NCBI RefSeq assembly: GCF_002806995.1
Contig: NZ_NIHE01000002.1
Span: 372,001 to 436,000 of the forward strand
DNA length: 64,000 bases
Source: Confluentibacter lentus
GTDB taxonomy: Bacteria; Bacteroidota; Bacteroidia; Flavobacteriales; Flavobacteriaceae
Direction of reading: 5' to 3'
Shown here piece after piece: positions 43,667-51,892 of this stretch. A program made the position numbers and the translations under genes. Positions within the stretch are counted from its first letter, which is position 1, and each line of letters starts with the position of its first letter. Under the pieces are notes generated by a model. That model saw nothing but the letters and a program-made list of their open reading frames with translations. It ran no database searches and had not been told where the DNA came from.

Positions 43667-43700
43667 TTGTGCAAAAATAGCACTTTTTAAGTTATATTTA
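43667..43700 (+). promoter_or_regulatory. Candidate tracrRNA promoter
   Basis: TTG at 43667-43669 and TATATTTA at 43693-43700 (one off TAnnTTTG), 23 nt apart, directly before the anti-repeat. A GTGC/GCAC dyad lies between the two elements. Confidence 0.45.
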
Positions 43701-43705
43701 CCACA

Positions 43706-43795
43706 GATTAAACTTTCTAATCTTTAATCTTATCACAATAAGGCTATATGCCGTAGATGAAAATCTTTAGTCCTGCTTCGGTGGGACTTTTTTTT
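43706..43795 (+). ncRNA. tracrRNA of the type II-C system
   Basis: Anti-repeat TTTCTAATCTTTAATC at 43714-43729 pairs perfectly with the core of the crRNA repeat. After a mismatched bulge, ATCACAAT pairs with the repeat 5' end. The tail follows: a GGC-TATAT-GCC hairpin at 43742-43752, AGATGAAAATCT, and an intrinsic terminator (AGTCC...GGGACT followed by eight T, 43769-43795). It is divergent from cas9, as in many II-C loci. The 5' end is inferred from the -7 box. Confidence 0.88.
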
Positions 43796-43836
43796 GCATT
43801 ATGATTTTAGGAAAAATATAAAAGGGAATGGCATAA

Positions 43837-43892
43837 AACAAAAAAGCATCCCAATTTTCTATAAAGAAAAAAGGAAAGCTTTCCATTGGTTT
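43837..43892. repeat. Dispersed repeat, copy 3 of 3
   Basis: Nearly identical to copy 2 over about 56 bp (AACAAAAAAGCATCCCAATT through GGAAAGCTTTCCATTGGTT). It lies just downstream of the tracrRNA terminator. Confidence 0.8.
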
Positions 43893-43960
43893 AACTACTT
43901 AAACCTTTAGCAAACACTAGATGTTTACTAACAACACAACTTCTTTAAAGTGCCAAAAAA

Positions 43961-43980
43961 AGCCCTAATCTCTTAGAGCT
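43961..43980 (-). terminator. Terminator after tRNA-Asp
   Basis: Minus-strand stem AGCTCTAA/TTAGGGCT followed by a T-run, 15 nt beyond the tRNA. It has the same stem as the terminator at 24914. Confidence 0.65.
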
Positions 43981-43994
43981 TTCAGCAATTTTAG

Positions 43995-44068
43995 CGGTCT
44001 GGACGGGACTCGAACCCGCGACCTTCGCCGTGACAGGGCGACATTCTAACCAACTGAACTACCAGACC
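43995..44068 (-). tRNA. tRNA-Asp (anticodon GTC)
   Basis: A 74-nt cloverleaf read on the minus strand. The acceptor stem GGTCTGG pairs with CCAGACC, discriminator G. The anticodon loop CTGTCAC carries GTC, and the T loop is TTCGAGT. CCA is not encoded; CTA follows. Confidence 0.96.
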
Positions 44069-44149
44069 GTTGCTTTATTGCGGTTGCAAATATACATGCC
44101 TTTTTTTATATGGCAAATGTTTTTTTGTGTTTTTTAATTTTATTTTAGC

Positions 44150-45079
44150 TTAAACAAACTTTTGACGCTCTATCATATAAGTGGTCAAGATGGTATTGAA
44201 ATCCTTATTAATATCCGCCTCAACATAATTAATTTTATATTGCGCACATTTTAAACGCAATGCATCAAAATACGTACTCACGGCTGCTGTATAATTTTCC
44301 TTAATGGTATCGGCATACAGATTAATATAGTCACCAGTTTCTACATCTACAAAGCGTTTTGGTGTATTATCAAAATTAAAAGTGAACTCTTTCTCTTTAT
44401 CGAATACATGAAATAGAATTACTTCGTGTTTGTTGTACTTTAAATGTCTAAGGGCTTCAAACAATTTGGTTTCTTCTTGAGTAGTTTGGAACATATCGGT
44501 AAATAAAAAAATCATGGAACGCTTGTGTATTTTTTCAGCAATTTCATGAAGATATTTATACGTGTCCGTTTGTTTGTTTACTGGTTTTGAAACCACCACG
44601 TTTGACAACCTATTTAACAACATTTGATGATGGCGTTCACTACCTTTTTCCGGTGCATAAAAATCATAATCATCACTATAAATACTTAATCCGATGGCAT
44701 CACGTTGCTTTTTGAATAAGTACATTAAGGAAGCCGACGCTAATGCTGAAAATGCGATTTTATTTAAATGCTGTATTGAAAAATTGGATAGCTCGGGATA
44801 ATGCATGGAACTACTGTTATCAATGATGATGTGGCAACGTAAATTGGTTTCATCATCATAACGCTTGGTATAAAGCTTATCTGTTTTAGCATATAATTTC
44901 CAATCGATATGGCGTGTGCTCTCGCCTTGATTGTACATTTTATGCTCGGCAAATTCGGCAGAAAACCCATGAAACGGACTTTTATGCATACCTGAAATAA
45001 ACCCTTCAACTACCTGTTTTGCAAGCAATTCTAAGTTTTTAAATCCTTCGGCTTTATTAAGTTCGTTTTGTATGTTCAT
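44150..45079 (-). CDS. DUF58 domain protein
   Basis: A 309-residue protein if started at the Met at 45079 ('MNIQNELNKAEGF'); the frame is open 12 codons further upstream but with poor text. The DUF58 core 'GESTRHIDWKLYAKTDKLYTKRY' is near residue 60, followed by a von Willebrand A-like domain with MIDAS-type 'IIDNSSSMHYP'. DUF58 proteins usually partner MoxR ATPases in assembling or regulating other complexes. No moxR is adjacent. It is 90 nt downstream of clpP. Confidence 0.9.
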   Translation of the reverse strand: MNIQNELNKAEGFKNLELLAKQVVEGFISGMHKSPFHGFSAEFAEHKMYNQGESTRHIDWKLYAKTDKLYTKRYDDETNLRCHIIIDNSSSMHYPELSNFSIQHLNKIAFSALASASLMYLFKKQRDAIGLSIYSDDYDFYAPEKGSERHHQMLLNRLSNVVVSKPVNKQTDTYKYLHEIAEKIHKRSMIFLFTDMFQTTQEETKLFEALRHLKYNKHEVILFHVFDKEKEFTFNFDNTPKRFVDVETGDYINLYADTIKENYTAAVSTYFDALRLKCAQYKINYVEADINKDFNTILTTYMIERQKFV

Positions 45080-45115
45080 GTTATAGAAGCTAGACCGCTT
45101 CGCTTTTAGAATCAA

Positions 45116-45144
45116 GAATCAAGATTTTATAATCTGTCTTGATT
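45116..45144. repeat. Hairpin between clpP and the DUF58 gene
   Basis: GAATCAAGA and TCTTGATTC form an inverted repeat with an AT-rich loop. Further TTGATTCTTGGCTCTT-type repeats follow to about 45168. It may be a weak terminator or a small interspersed repeat. Confidence 0.4.
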
Positions 45145-45169
45145 CTTGGCTCTTATCTCTTGGCTCTTT

Positions 45170-45712
45170 TTACAATACTCTATCTACGATACCATAAGCA
45201 ACAGATTCTTGCGCGCTCATCCAATGGTCTCTATTAAAATCTTTCATGACTTTTTCAAAAGATTGTCCGCAATTTTCAGCCAATAGTCTAGCACTTAATT
45301 CTTTGGTCAATATAATTTCCTTTGCAGTAATTTCAATATCACTAGCTGGCCCACGTGCACCACCGCTTGGTTGGTGAATCATCACTCGGGCATGAGGTTG
45401 TATAAACCGTTTGCCTTTCGTTCCTACGGACAATAAAATGGAACCCATGGATGCAGCAAATCCAGTACAAATGGTTGAAACATCACTATTTAATGATTTG
45501 ATACAATCGTAAACCGAAAAGCCTGAAGTGACATAACCACCGGGGCTATTGATGTATAAATGAATGTCTTTTGTTTCCAAAGCGTCCAAATACAATAATC
45601 TGTCAATCACATGTTTTGCCGATTTATCATCTACTTGTCCCCAAAGGAATATTTTACGTTGTTCTAATAACTTACTATCTATAGCGTTTTGAACTTTTAC
45701 TTTATTACTCAT
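45170..45712 (-). CDS. ClpP-family serine protease
   Basis: A 180-residue ClpP homologue with the complete catalytic triad: Ser88 ('GFAASMGSILL'), His113 ('VMIHQPSGG') and Asp162 ('NRDHWMSAQESVAYGIV'). It is somewhat shorter than the usual main ClpP (about 195-225) and lacks a propeptide. Flavobacteria usually have a longer clpP next to clpX, so this could be a second, stand-alone ClpP. No Clp ATPase is adjacent. Confidence 0.92.
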   Translation of the reverse strand: MSNKVKVQNAIDSKLLEQRKIFLWGQVDDKSAKHVIDRLLYLDALETKDIHLYINSPGGYVTSGFSVYDCIKSLNSDVSTICTGFAASMGSILLSVGTKGKRFIQPHARVMIHQPSGGARGPASDIEITAKEIILTKELSARLLAENCGQSFEKVMKDFNRDHWMSAQESVAYGIVDRVL

Positions 45713-45790
45713 AATGTATTAATTTTTAACTAAAATAAAAAAAGGTTTACCATAATGGCAAACCTTTTCAATTTTCTTTTTTCATTTATA

Positions 45791-46108
45791 TTACAAAAGC
45801 GAGTCTATAGCCTCAGTGTAAGCTGCTTTAGGAGCTACACCTACTTGACGGCCAACAACTTCTCCATTTTGAAAAACCAAAACCGTTGGGATGTTACGCA
45901 CACCATATTTTGCAGCAAATTCTTGGTTTGCATCTACATCTACTTTCCCAACAACCGCTTTGCCTTCGTATTCTTCACTAATTTGTTCAATGATTGGCCC
46001 AACCATTCTACATGGTCCACACCAAGCTGCCCAAAAATCAACCAATACGGGTTTACTACTTTTTAATACTGTTTCCTCAAATGTTGCATCTGTTATTTCT
46101 AATGCCAT
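45791..46108 (-). CDS. trxA: Thioredoxin
   Basis: A 105-residue classical thioredoxin with active site Trp-Cys30-Gly-Pro-Cys33 in 'VDFWAAWCGPCRM' and cis-Pro in 'RNIPTVLVF'. It is a cytosolic disulfide reductant fed by thioredoxin reductase. It is a single gene, 78 nt upstream of clpP on the same strand, with its own -7 box. Confidence 0.96.
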   Translation of the reverse strand: MALEITDATFEETVLKSSKPVLVDFWAAWCGPCRMVGPIIEQISEEYEGKAVVGKVDVDANQEFAAKYGVRNIPTVLVFQNGEVVGRQVGVAPKAAYTEAIDSLL

Positions 46109-46148
46109 AATATTTATATTTTACGCGTTCGACTTTTAATTTAAACTA

Positions 46149-46156
46149 CAAATTTA
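46149..46156 (-). promoter_or_regulatory. -7 box of the trxA promoter
   Basis: The minus strand reads TAAATTTG (TAnnTTTG), 41 nt upstream of the trxA ATG. Confidence 0.55.
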
Positions 46157-46370
46157 GTCAAAAAAAACTCTAAAGCTTACAAGCTAACAATTTGTTTTAC
46201 TTATAACCCCATTGTTTAGCGTTATGCTAATTTGACTATCTATTTTTTATAAATATATCAGGCTGTTAGTTTTATACTTTTCTTTTTCGCAAAAAAAAAG
46301 ATTCAACTGTATTGAGCAAATCATAAAAGTTTTTATCATTTTATCAAAAAACCAAAAAAAATATTTTTAT

Positions 46371-46394
46371 AGTTAGGATTCCTTACTATATTTG
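46371..46394 (+). promoter_or_regulatory. Operator dyad and -7 box of the thioredoxin-like gene
   Basis: Near-palindrome AGTTAGGATTCCTTACT at 46371-46387 directly abuts TATATTTG (46387-46394), an exact Bacteroidota -7 box. Binding there would cover the promoter. A closely matching dyad precedes the MarR gene. Confidence 0.6.
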
Positions 46395-46429
46395 TATTGC
46401 AATAATGCAACGAATTAAATTTTATTACA

Positions 46430-46663
46430 ATGAAAAAATCCATTTTTTATCATGCAGGTTGTCCTGTTTGTATTAGCGCTGAGCAAGACATTGTTGAATT
46501 AATAGGTGCCGATAATGTTGAAATTATCCATCTAGGGGAGAATAATTCAAAAATTGCTGAAGCTGAAAAATTAGGTGTTAAATCTGTTCCAGCATTGCTT
46601 ACGCCAAAAGGGAATGTGTTACATCTCAACTTTGGAGCTTCTTTAGAGGCTGTAAAAGGTTAA
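46430..46663 (+). CDS. Small thioredoxin/glutaredoxin-like protein
   Basis: A 77-residue thioredoxin-fold protein with redox pair Cys11-Pro-Val-Cys14 ('YHAGCPVCISAEQD') and cis-Pro54 ('VKSVPALLTPKG'). The size and CPxC motif resemble glutaredoxin-like reductases rather than classical thioredoxin. It is paired with a MarR-type regulator gene that has its own promoter, and both promoters carry the same operator. This suggests a redox- or thiol-stress-responsive pair. Confidence 0.82.
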   Translation: MKKSIFYHAGCPVCISAEQDIVELIGADNVEIIHLGENNSKIAEAEKLGVKSVPALLTPKGNVLHLNFGASLEAVKG

Positions 46664-46665
46664 TT

Positions 46666-46697
46666 TTTGCTTTTTAAAGTTAGGATTGCTAACTTTG
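46666..46697 (+). promoter_or_regulatory. MarR-gene promoter with overlapping operator dyad
   Basis: TTTG at 46666-46669 and TAACTTTG at 46690-46697 (20 nt apart) match the -33/-7 consensus. A dyad AAAGTTAG-gattg-CTAACTTT at 46676-46696 overlaps the -7 box, consistent with autorepression. Confidence 0.65.
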
Positions 46698-46731
46698 CCT
46701 GTCAATAATATTAAGTTGGCAGGCATTTTTT
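46696..46731 (+). terminator. Intrinsic terminator ending at the MarR start codon
   Basis: TGCCTGTCA (46696-46704) pairs with TGGCAGGCA (46717-46725, one G-U), followed by six T and then the ATG at 46732. The left arm overlaps the MarR -7 box, so only transcripts from the upstream gene can form the hairpin. Confidence 0.65.
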
Positions 46732-47337
46732 ATGGAAAATAATGTATTTGACCCAAAGAATCAAGAAACAGACCTTTCAAGCAAAATAGTTGCCGGCTTA
46801 GAACGCATTTCTGAAGCTTTCAAGGTATTGTTATGGGAAAAAGCGACCGTATTGGGCATAAGCCCCATACAGATACAAATACTTGTTTTTATTGCTTACC
46901 ATAAACCGGGATTATGCAATGTGAGCCATTTAGCAAAAGAATTTAATGTATCAAAACCAACCATTAGCGATGCCATTAGGTCTTTGGACAAAAAAGGATT
47001 TATTGAAAAGGACTATTCATCATCAGACAACAGAAGTTATACCATTAAGTTATCGGATACAGGCATAAACATAGTTTCCAATACCGAAAACTTTGCTTAT
47101 CCATTAAAAAAACAATTAAGCAGCATTAATACATCAGAGCTTGAAAACCTTTTTAAAACGTTGAGTACTCTTATTTATCAACTTAATAAAAATGGTATTT
47201 TAACCGTACAAAGAACATGTTATGCGTGTAAATTCTACAACAACAAATTGAACTCCCACTATTGCAATCTTTTAGAAAAAGAATTATTAACCTCTGAAAT
47301 TAGAATTGATTGTCATGAATTTGAGGACAAAAGTTAA
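46732..47337 (+). CDS. MarR-family regulator with C-terminal four-Cys motif
   Basis: A 201-residue regulator. The winged helix-turn-helix is at about residues 45-115 ('LAKEFNVSKPTISDAIRSLD', wing 'SSSDNRSYTIKLSDTG'). The C-terminal extension carries Cys163, Cys166, Cys178 and Cys194 ('RTCYACKFY', 'HYCNLLEKEL', 'IRIDCHEF'). The pattern suggests a zinc or Fe-S site that could sense redox state or metal. It probably represses itself and the thioredoxin-like gene through the shared dyads. It converges on dnaE with a 4-nt overlap. Confidence 0.85.
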   Translation: MENNVFDPKNQETDLSSKIVAGLERISEAFKVLLWEKATVLGISPIQIQILVFIAYHKPGLCNVSHLAKEFNVSKPTISDAIRSLDKKGFIEKDYSSSDNRSYTIKLSDTGINIVSNTENFAYPLKKQLSSINTSELENLFKTLSTLIYQLNKNGILTVQRTCYACKFYNNKLNSHYCNLLEKELLTSEIRIDCHEFEDKS

Positions 47338-50300
47338 TTCAGCTTAAAATACACATCCTGATTTTCCAATTCATTAAGTAATTCTTGAGATATTTTCACT
47401 TTTTGTTTTCTACTGGGCATTTGTAACTTTATTTGTTCTTTATGATCATAGACTACAAAATTAAGCATATGATTACCCGGATGCATGTGCATTAAATCTT
47501 TTAACTGTGCTATTTTGTCTGCTTTTAAATCTTCAATATTAAGTTGAATCGATAGTTTTTTAGCATAGTTTTCCATCACATCATGCAATAACTGAAAACT
47601 GTTAAATTGTAAACGAGGTTCACTCATTTTGCCTGTTTCTTTGTTTACCCAACCTTCACGAATCAATGTTTTAACAAACACAAAATTGTTTTTCATTAGA
47701 AAGTGTCTGAATTTTAGATATTCTTCACCAAAAATCCTGAACTCAAAACTATCGGTATAATCTTCAACGGTAAATGATGCCCAGCCTTTACCTTGTTTAC
47801 TTACACGGTGTTGCACATCGGTAACCACACCACCAAAAACCAGTTCTCTATTTACATAGGCATTTAAATCCTTGAACAACGCCAAACTAGCGTTGCAGAA
47901 CGTATTCATTTCAATTTTGAAATCATCCAGCGGGTGACCCGAAATATAAATCCCAACCACTTCTTTTTCCCTTGCCAATTTTTCCATCGTACCCCATTCT
48001 TCACATGGTGGTACTAGTGGTTCTGCTATTTGCACATCACTTGCATCACCAAATAAACTGACCTGAGCCGAGCTTTCATTATCTTGATGTTTGGCACCAT
48101 AGCGAATCGCTTTTTCCAAAAAGGTTATGCCATCGCCATCATCGTGAAAATATTGCGCACGATGTGTTGCTTTAAATCCGTCGAAACCACCTGCTAATGC
48201 CAAATTCTCAAAAGCTTTTTTATTGGCTGCCCGTAAATCGATACGCTTTGCAAAATCGAAAATGGATTTATAGGGACCATCTTTTTTTCTGTTCTCTACA
48301 ATAGTGACTACAGCACCATGTCCAACCCCTTTTATGGCACCCATACCAAAGCGCACAGCATTATCCTTATTCACCGAAAATTTATAATAACTTTCGTTTA
48401 CATCGGGTCCAAGCACTTTTAATTTCATACGCTTACATTCTTCCATAAAGAACGTAACTTGCTTGATGTCGTTCATGTTATTGGATAAAACCGCCGCCAT
48501 ATATTCCGCAGGATAATGTGCTTTTAAATAGGCCGTTTGATAGGCTATCCAAGCATAACAAGTGGAATGCGATTTATTAAATGCATAACTCGCAAAGGCT
48601 TCCCAATCTTTCCAAACTTTCTCCAATATTTTGGCATCATGACCATTCGCACTGGCTTGCTCTACAAATTTGGGTTTCATTTTATCGAGTACCGCAATTT
48701 GTTTTTTTCCCATGGCTTTACGCAATACATCGGCTTCACCTTTTGTAAATCCAGCGAGTTTTTGGGACAAAAGCATCACCTGCTCTTGATATACCGTAAT
48801 ACCATAGGTTTCTTTAAGGTATTCTTCCATGGCAGGCAAATCGTATTCAATAGCTTCATCGCCATGTTTTCTGCGGACAAAACTTGGGATATACTCCATG
48901 GGTCCCGGACGATAGAGGGCATTCATGGCAATTAAATCTTCGAAAACCGTGGGCTTTAAATCCTTGAGGTGTTTTTGCATGCCAGGTGACTCGTATTGGA
49001 ACACACCAACAGTTTCTCCTCTTTGGAATAACTCGTAGGTTTTTTCATCATCCAATGGAAAGTTATCGGGGTCTAAAGTAATGCCGTGTTTTGCCTTCAC
49101 AATCTTAACCGTATCCTTAATTAAGGTCAAGGTTTTTAGCCCCAAGAAATCCATTTTCAATAATCCGGCTTCTTCAACGACGGAGTTATCAAATTGGGTG
49201 ACATATAAATCGGAATCCTTAGCCGTAGCTACGGGAACGAATTTGGTAATGTCATCAGGCGTGATAATCACACCACAGGCATGAATACCGGTATTCCTAA
49301 CAGAACCCTCAAGTATGCGTGCCAAATTAACGGTTTCAGCCTCCAAACCATCACCTTCAGAAATATTTAATAATTGATTGACTTTTTCTAAATCCTCAGA
49401 CCTAAACTTACTGCTCAATTCCTTTTCACTCAAGCCGAAAATCCGATCTAGCTTGGACATGGTCGGAATCAATTTCGCAATTCTATCGGCATCAAATAAT
49501 GGCAAATCAAGCACACGTGCCGTATCGCGAATGGACGATTTAGCAGCCATGGTACCATAAGTAATGATCTGTGCTACCTGATTGCTTCCGTATTTTTTAA
49601 TAACATAATCCATCACTCTGCTTCTGCCTTCATCATCAAAATCGATATCAATATCGGGCATGCTAATACGGTCTGGATTAAGGAATCTCTCAAAAAGCAA
49701 ATCGTATTTAAGCGGGTCAATATTAGTTATCCAAAGGCAATAAGCAACCACCGAACCTGCCGCAGAACCACGTCCCGGCCCCACCGACACATCCATATTT
49801 CGGGCTTCGCGAATAAAATCTTCCACAATAAGGAAGTAGCCAGGATATCCTGTTTTCTCAATAACACTTAACTCGAAATCGATGCGTTCTTTAATGTCTT
49901 CAGGAATATCTTCTCCATAGCGTTTTTTGGCACCTTGATAGGTTATATGGCGTAAATACGCATTCTCCCCACGTTTACCGCCATCAACTAAATCCTCTTT
50001 ATTTTTAAATGCTTCGGGAATATCAAAGGCAGGAAGCAATACTTCCCTCGCCAAACTGTAAATCTCTATCTTATCAACAACTTCCTGAATATTCGTAATC
50101 GCTTCGGGCAAATCCTTGAACAGGGTTTTCATTTCTTCCGAAGACTTAAAATAATAATCCTGATTTGGCAAACCATATCGGTATCCTCGACCGCGACCGA
50201 TAGGTGTGGCCTGCTTTTCGCCATCTTTTACACAAAGTAAAATATCGTGGGCGTTGGCATCTTCTTTTTTGCGATAATACGTATTATTGGTCGCAACTAA

Positions 50301-51722
50301 TTTAATACCATGCTTTTTTGAAAATTCAATTAATACTGAATTGACCCGATTTTCATCTTCCTGTTTGTGGCGCATGAGTTCGATGTATAAATCCTCACCA
50401 AACTGCTCTTTCCACCAAAGCAAGGCTTCTTCTGCTTGATTTTCACCAACGTTTAAAACCTTGCTTGGCACTTCACCATATAAATTTCCCGTTAAAACAA
50501 TCAGGTCTTCTTTATATTGCTGAATAAGTTTTCTATCGATTCTAGGTAAATAATAAAAACCATCCACAAAAGCATGTGATGATAATTTAGCTAGATTATG
50601 ATAGCCTTTTTTGCTTTTTGCTAAAAACACGATTTGGTACCCGTTGTCTTTTCTGGTTTTATCGGTGTGGTCTTCACAAACAAAAAATTCACAACCTAAA
50701 ATAGGCTTGATTTCTATTGCCGTTGGTGTTTCGCCTTTTTCAATAGCCGCATCATTTTTTGCTTTTACCGCTCTATTATGATTGCTCACGGATTTCACAA
50801 AGTGAAATGCCCCCATCATATTGGCATGATCAGTTAAGGCAACTGCTGGCATGTGATGCTCTGCGGCGGCGGCTACCAAATCATCAATACTTATGGTGGA
50901 TTGCAATACTGAAAATTGGGAATGGTTGTGAAGATGCACAAAATCGACATCAGCTAAATCAGATATGTTTTGTTTTATTTCTTCAGTAGAAATAGTTTCA
51001 ACCTTAGCGTTTTTAAGACGCTCTTTAATTTTAGCACTTTCTTGTTTTAGGTTGATATGCTTTAATCCGATTAATTGAATTGTTTTCGGATTGGCTTCAT
51101 TAAAATCCTTAAAATAATGTGGCTGAACATCGAGCTGTTCTTTGGTATATTCACCCAAACGAACCAACTCTAAAAAGCAACGTGTGGTAGCCTCCACATC
51201 GGCCGTAGCATTATGGGCTTCAGCAAAAGGTTCATTAAATAAAAACTCGTGTAATTCCGTTAAAGTCGGTAATTTAAATTTCCCATAACGTCCGCCCGGG
51301 ATTTGACATAAACTTGCTGTGTGCTCGGTACAAGTATCCAAAACCGGAAGTTCTTGTAGCGGATTGGCAACATTTTCACGCACAAATTCCGCACCCATAA
51401 TGTTCAAATCGAATGTCACATTTTGTCCGACAACAAATTTTGTTTTGCTTAAAGCTTCATTAAATTTTTTTAAAACTTCAACTAGTGAAATGCCTTGTTC
51501 TTGAGCTAATTCAGTTGAAATACCGTGTACTTTTTCAGCATCATAGGGAATATTAAATCCGTCTGGCTGCACCAAATAATCTTGATGTTCGATACAGTTC
51601 CCCATGGCATCATGCAATTGCCATGCTATCTGGATACATCTGGGCCAATTATCAACATCAGTAATAGGCGCGTCCCAGCGTTTTGGCAATCCTGTGGTTT
51701 CGGTGTCGAAAATTAAATACAT
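47334..51722 (-). CDS. dnaE: DNA polymerase III alpha subunit with N-terminal exonuclease domain
   Basis: Replicative polymerase of 1462 residues. The N-terminal DEDDh proofreading exonuclease (residues about 1-190, 'IFDTETTGLP', 'HNATADVEATTR') is fused to a PHP domain ('FVHLHNHSQFSVL', about residue 260) and the polymerase core. The catalytic Asp residues are in 'MPDIDIDFDDEGR' (Asp690 and Asp692). The helix-hairpin-helix, OB ('LVFGGVVTDVQHRVSKQG') and C-terminal domains follow. In proteobacteria the exonuclease is the separate DnaQ; the fusion is usual in Bacteroidota. Single gene. Confidence 0.96.
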   Translation of the reverse strand: MYLIFDTETTGLPKRWDAPITDVDNWPRCIQIAWQLHDAMGNCIEHQDYLVQPDGFNIPYDAEKVHGISTELAQEQGISLVEVLKKFNEALSKTKFVVGQNVTFDLNIMGAEFVRENVANPLQELPVLDTCTEHTASLCQIPGGRYGKFKLPTLTELHEFLFNEPFAEAHNATADVEATTRCFLELVRLGEYTKEQLDVQPHYFKDFNEANPKTIQLIGLKHINLKQESAKIKERLKNAKVETISTEEIKQNISDLADVDFVHLHNHSQFSVLQSTISIDDLVAAAAEHHMPAVALTDHANMMGAFHFVKSVSNHNRAVKAKNDAAIEKGETPTAIEIKPILGCEFFVCEDHTDKTRKDNGYQIVFLAKSKKGYHNLAKLSSHAFVDGFYYLPRIDRKLIQQYKEDLIVLTGNLYGEVPSKVLNVGENQAEEALLWWKEQFGEDLYIELMRHKQEDENRVNSVLIEFSKKHGIKLVATNNTYYRKKEDANAHDILLCVKDGEKQATPIGRGRGYRYGLPNQDYYFKSSEEMKTLFKDLPEAITNIQEVVDKIEIYSLAREVLLPAFDIPEAFKNKEDLVDGGKRGENAYLRHITYQGAKKRYGEDIPEDIKERIDFELSVIEKTGYPGYFLIVEDFIREARNMDVSVGPGRGSAAGSVVAYCLWITNIDPLKYDLLFERFLNPDRISMPDIDIDFDDEGRSRVMDYVIKKYGSNQVAQIITYGTMAAKSSIRDTARVLDLPLFDADRIAKLIPTMSKLDRIFGLSEKELSSKFRSEDLEKVNQLLNISEGDGLEAETVNLARILEGSVRNTGIHACGVIITPDDITKFVPVATAKDSDLYVTQFDNSVVEEAGLLKMDFLGLKTLTLIKDTVKIVKAKHGITLDPDNFPLDDEKTYELFQRGETVGVFQYESPGMQKHLKDLKPTVFEDLIAMNALYRPGPMEYIPSFVRRKHGDEAIEYDLPAMEEYLKETYGITVYQEQVMLLSQKLAGFTKGEADVLRKAMGKKQIAVLDKMKPKFVEQASANGHDAKILEKVWKDWEAFASYAFNKSHSTCYAWIAYQTAYLKAHYPAEYMAAVLSNNMNDIKQVTFFMEECKRMKLKVLGPDVNESYYKFSVNKDNAVRFGMGAIKGVGHGAVVTIVENRKKDGPYKSIFDFAKRIDLRAANKKAFENLALAGGFDGFKATHRAQYFHDDGDGITFLEKAIRYGAKHQDNESSAQVSLFGDASDVQIAEPLVPPCEEWGTMEKLAREKEVVGIYISGHPLDDFKIEMNTFCNASLALFKDLNAYVNRELVFGGVVTDVQHRVSKQGKGWASFTVEDYTDSFEFRIFGEEYLKFRHFLMKNNFVFVKTLIREGWVNKETGKMSEPRLQFNSFQLLHDVMENYAKKLSIQLNIEDLKADKIAQLKDLMHMHPGNHMLNFVVYDHKEQIKLQMPSRKQKVKISQELLNELENQDVYFKLN

Positions 51723-51864
51723 CCTTAAAGTTTATTTGTTTGTTGTTGAGTCGTTTATAATGGCAAAGACTTAGCCATTAAAAATACATAGAATTTATAC
51801 TTTTTTGATTTGAAGTTATCAAGAGTTTTAAACAAAAATCAAATATCTTTTAATTCAAAACACC

Positions 51865-51872
51865 TATTTTTG
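51865..51872 (+). promoter_or_regulatory. -7 box of the lactonase gene
   Basis: TATTTTTG matches TAnnTTTG and lies 20 nt before the ATG at 51893. Confidence 0.5.
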
Positions 51873-51892
51873 AAACTATCAAACGAAATACC

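Larger units (their letters stand above)
43317..43692. other. cas9-tracrRNA intergenic region
   Basis: An AT-rich, gene-free stretch between the divergent cas9 and tracrRNA. It holds the cas9 -7 box, three copies of an AAATATAA-type sequence, a solitary CRISPR-repeat-like sequence and a strong terminator hairpin, each listed separately. No protein-coding frame was seen. Confidence 0.7.

Noticed and set aside
45170-45712. Head-protease (phage) origin for the short ClpP
   Set aside because: No phage genes are nearby and the triad and length fit a bacterial ClpP paralogue.
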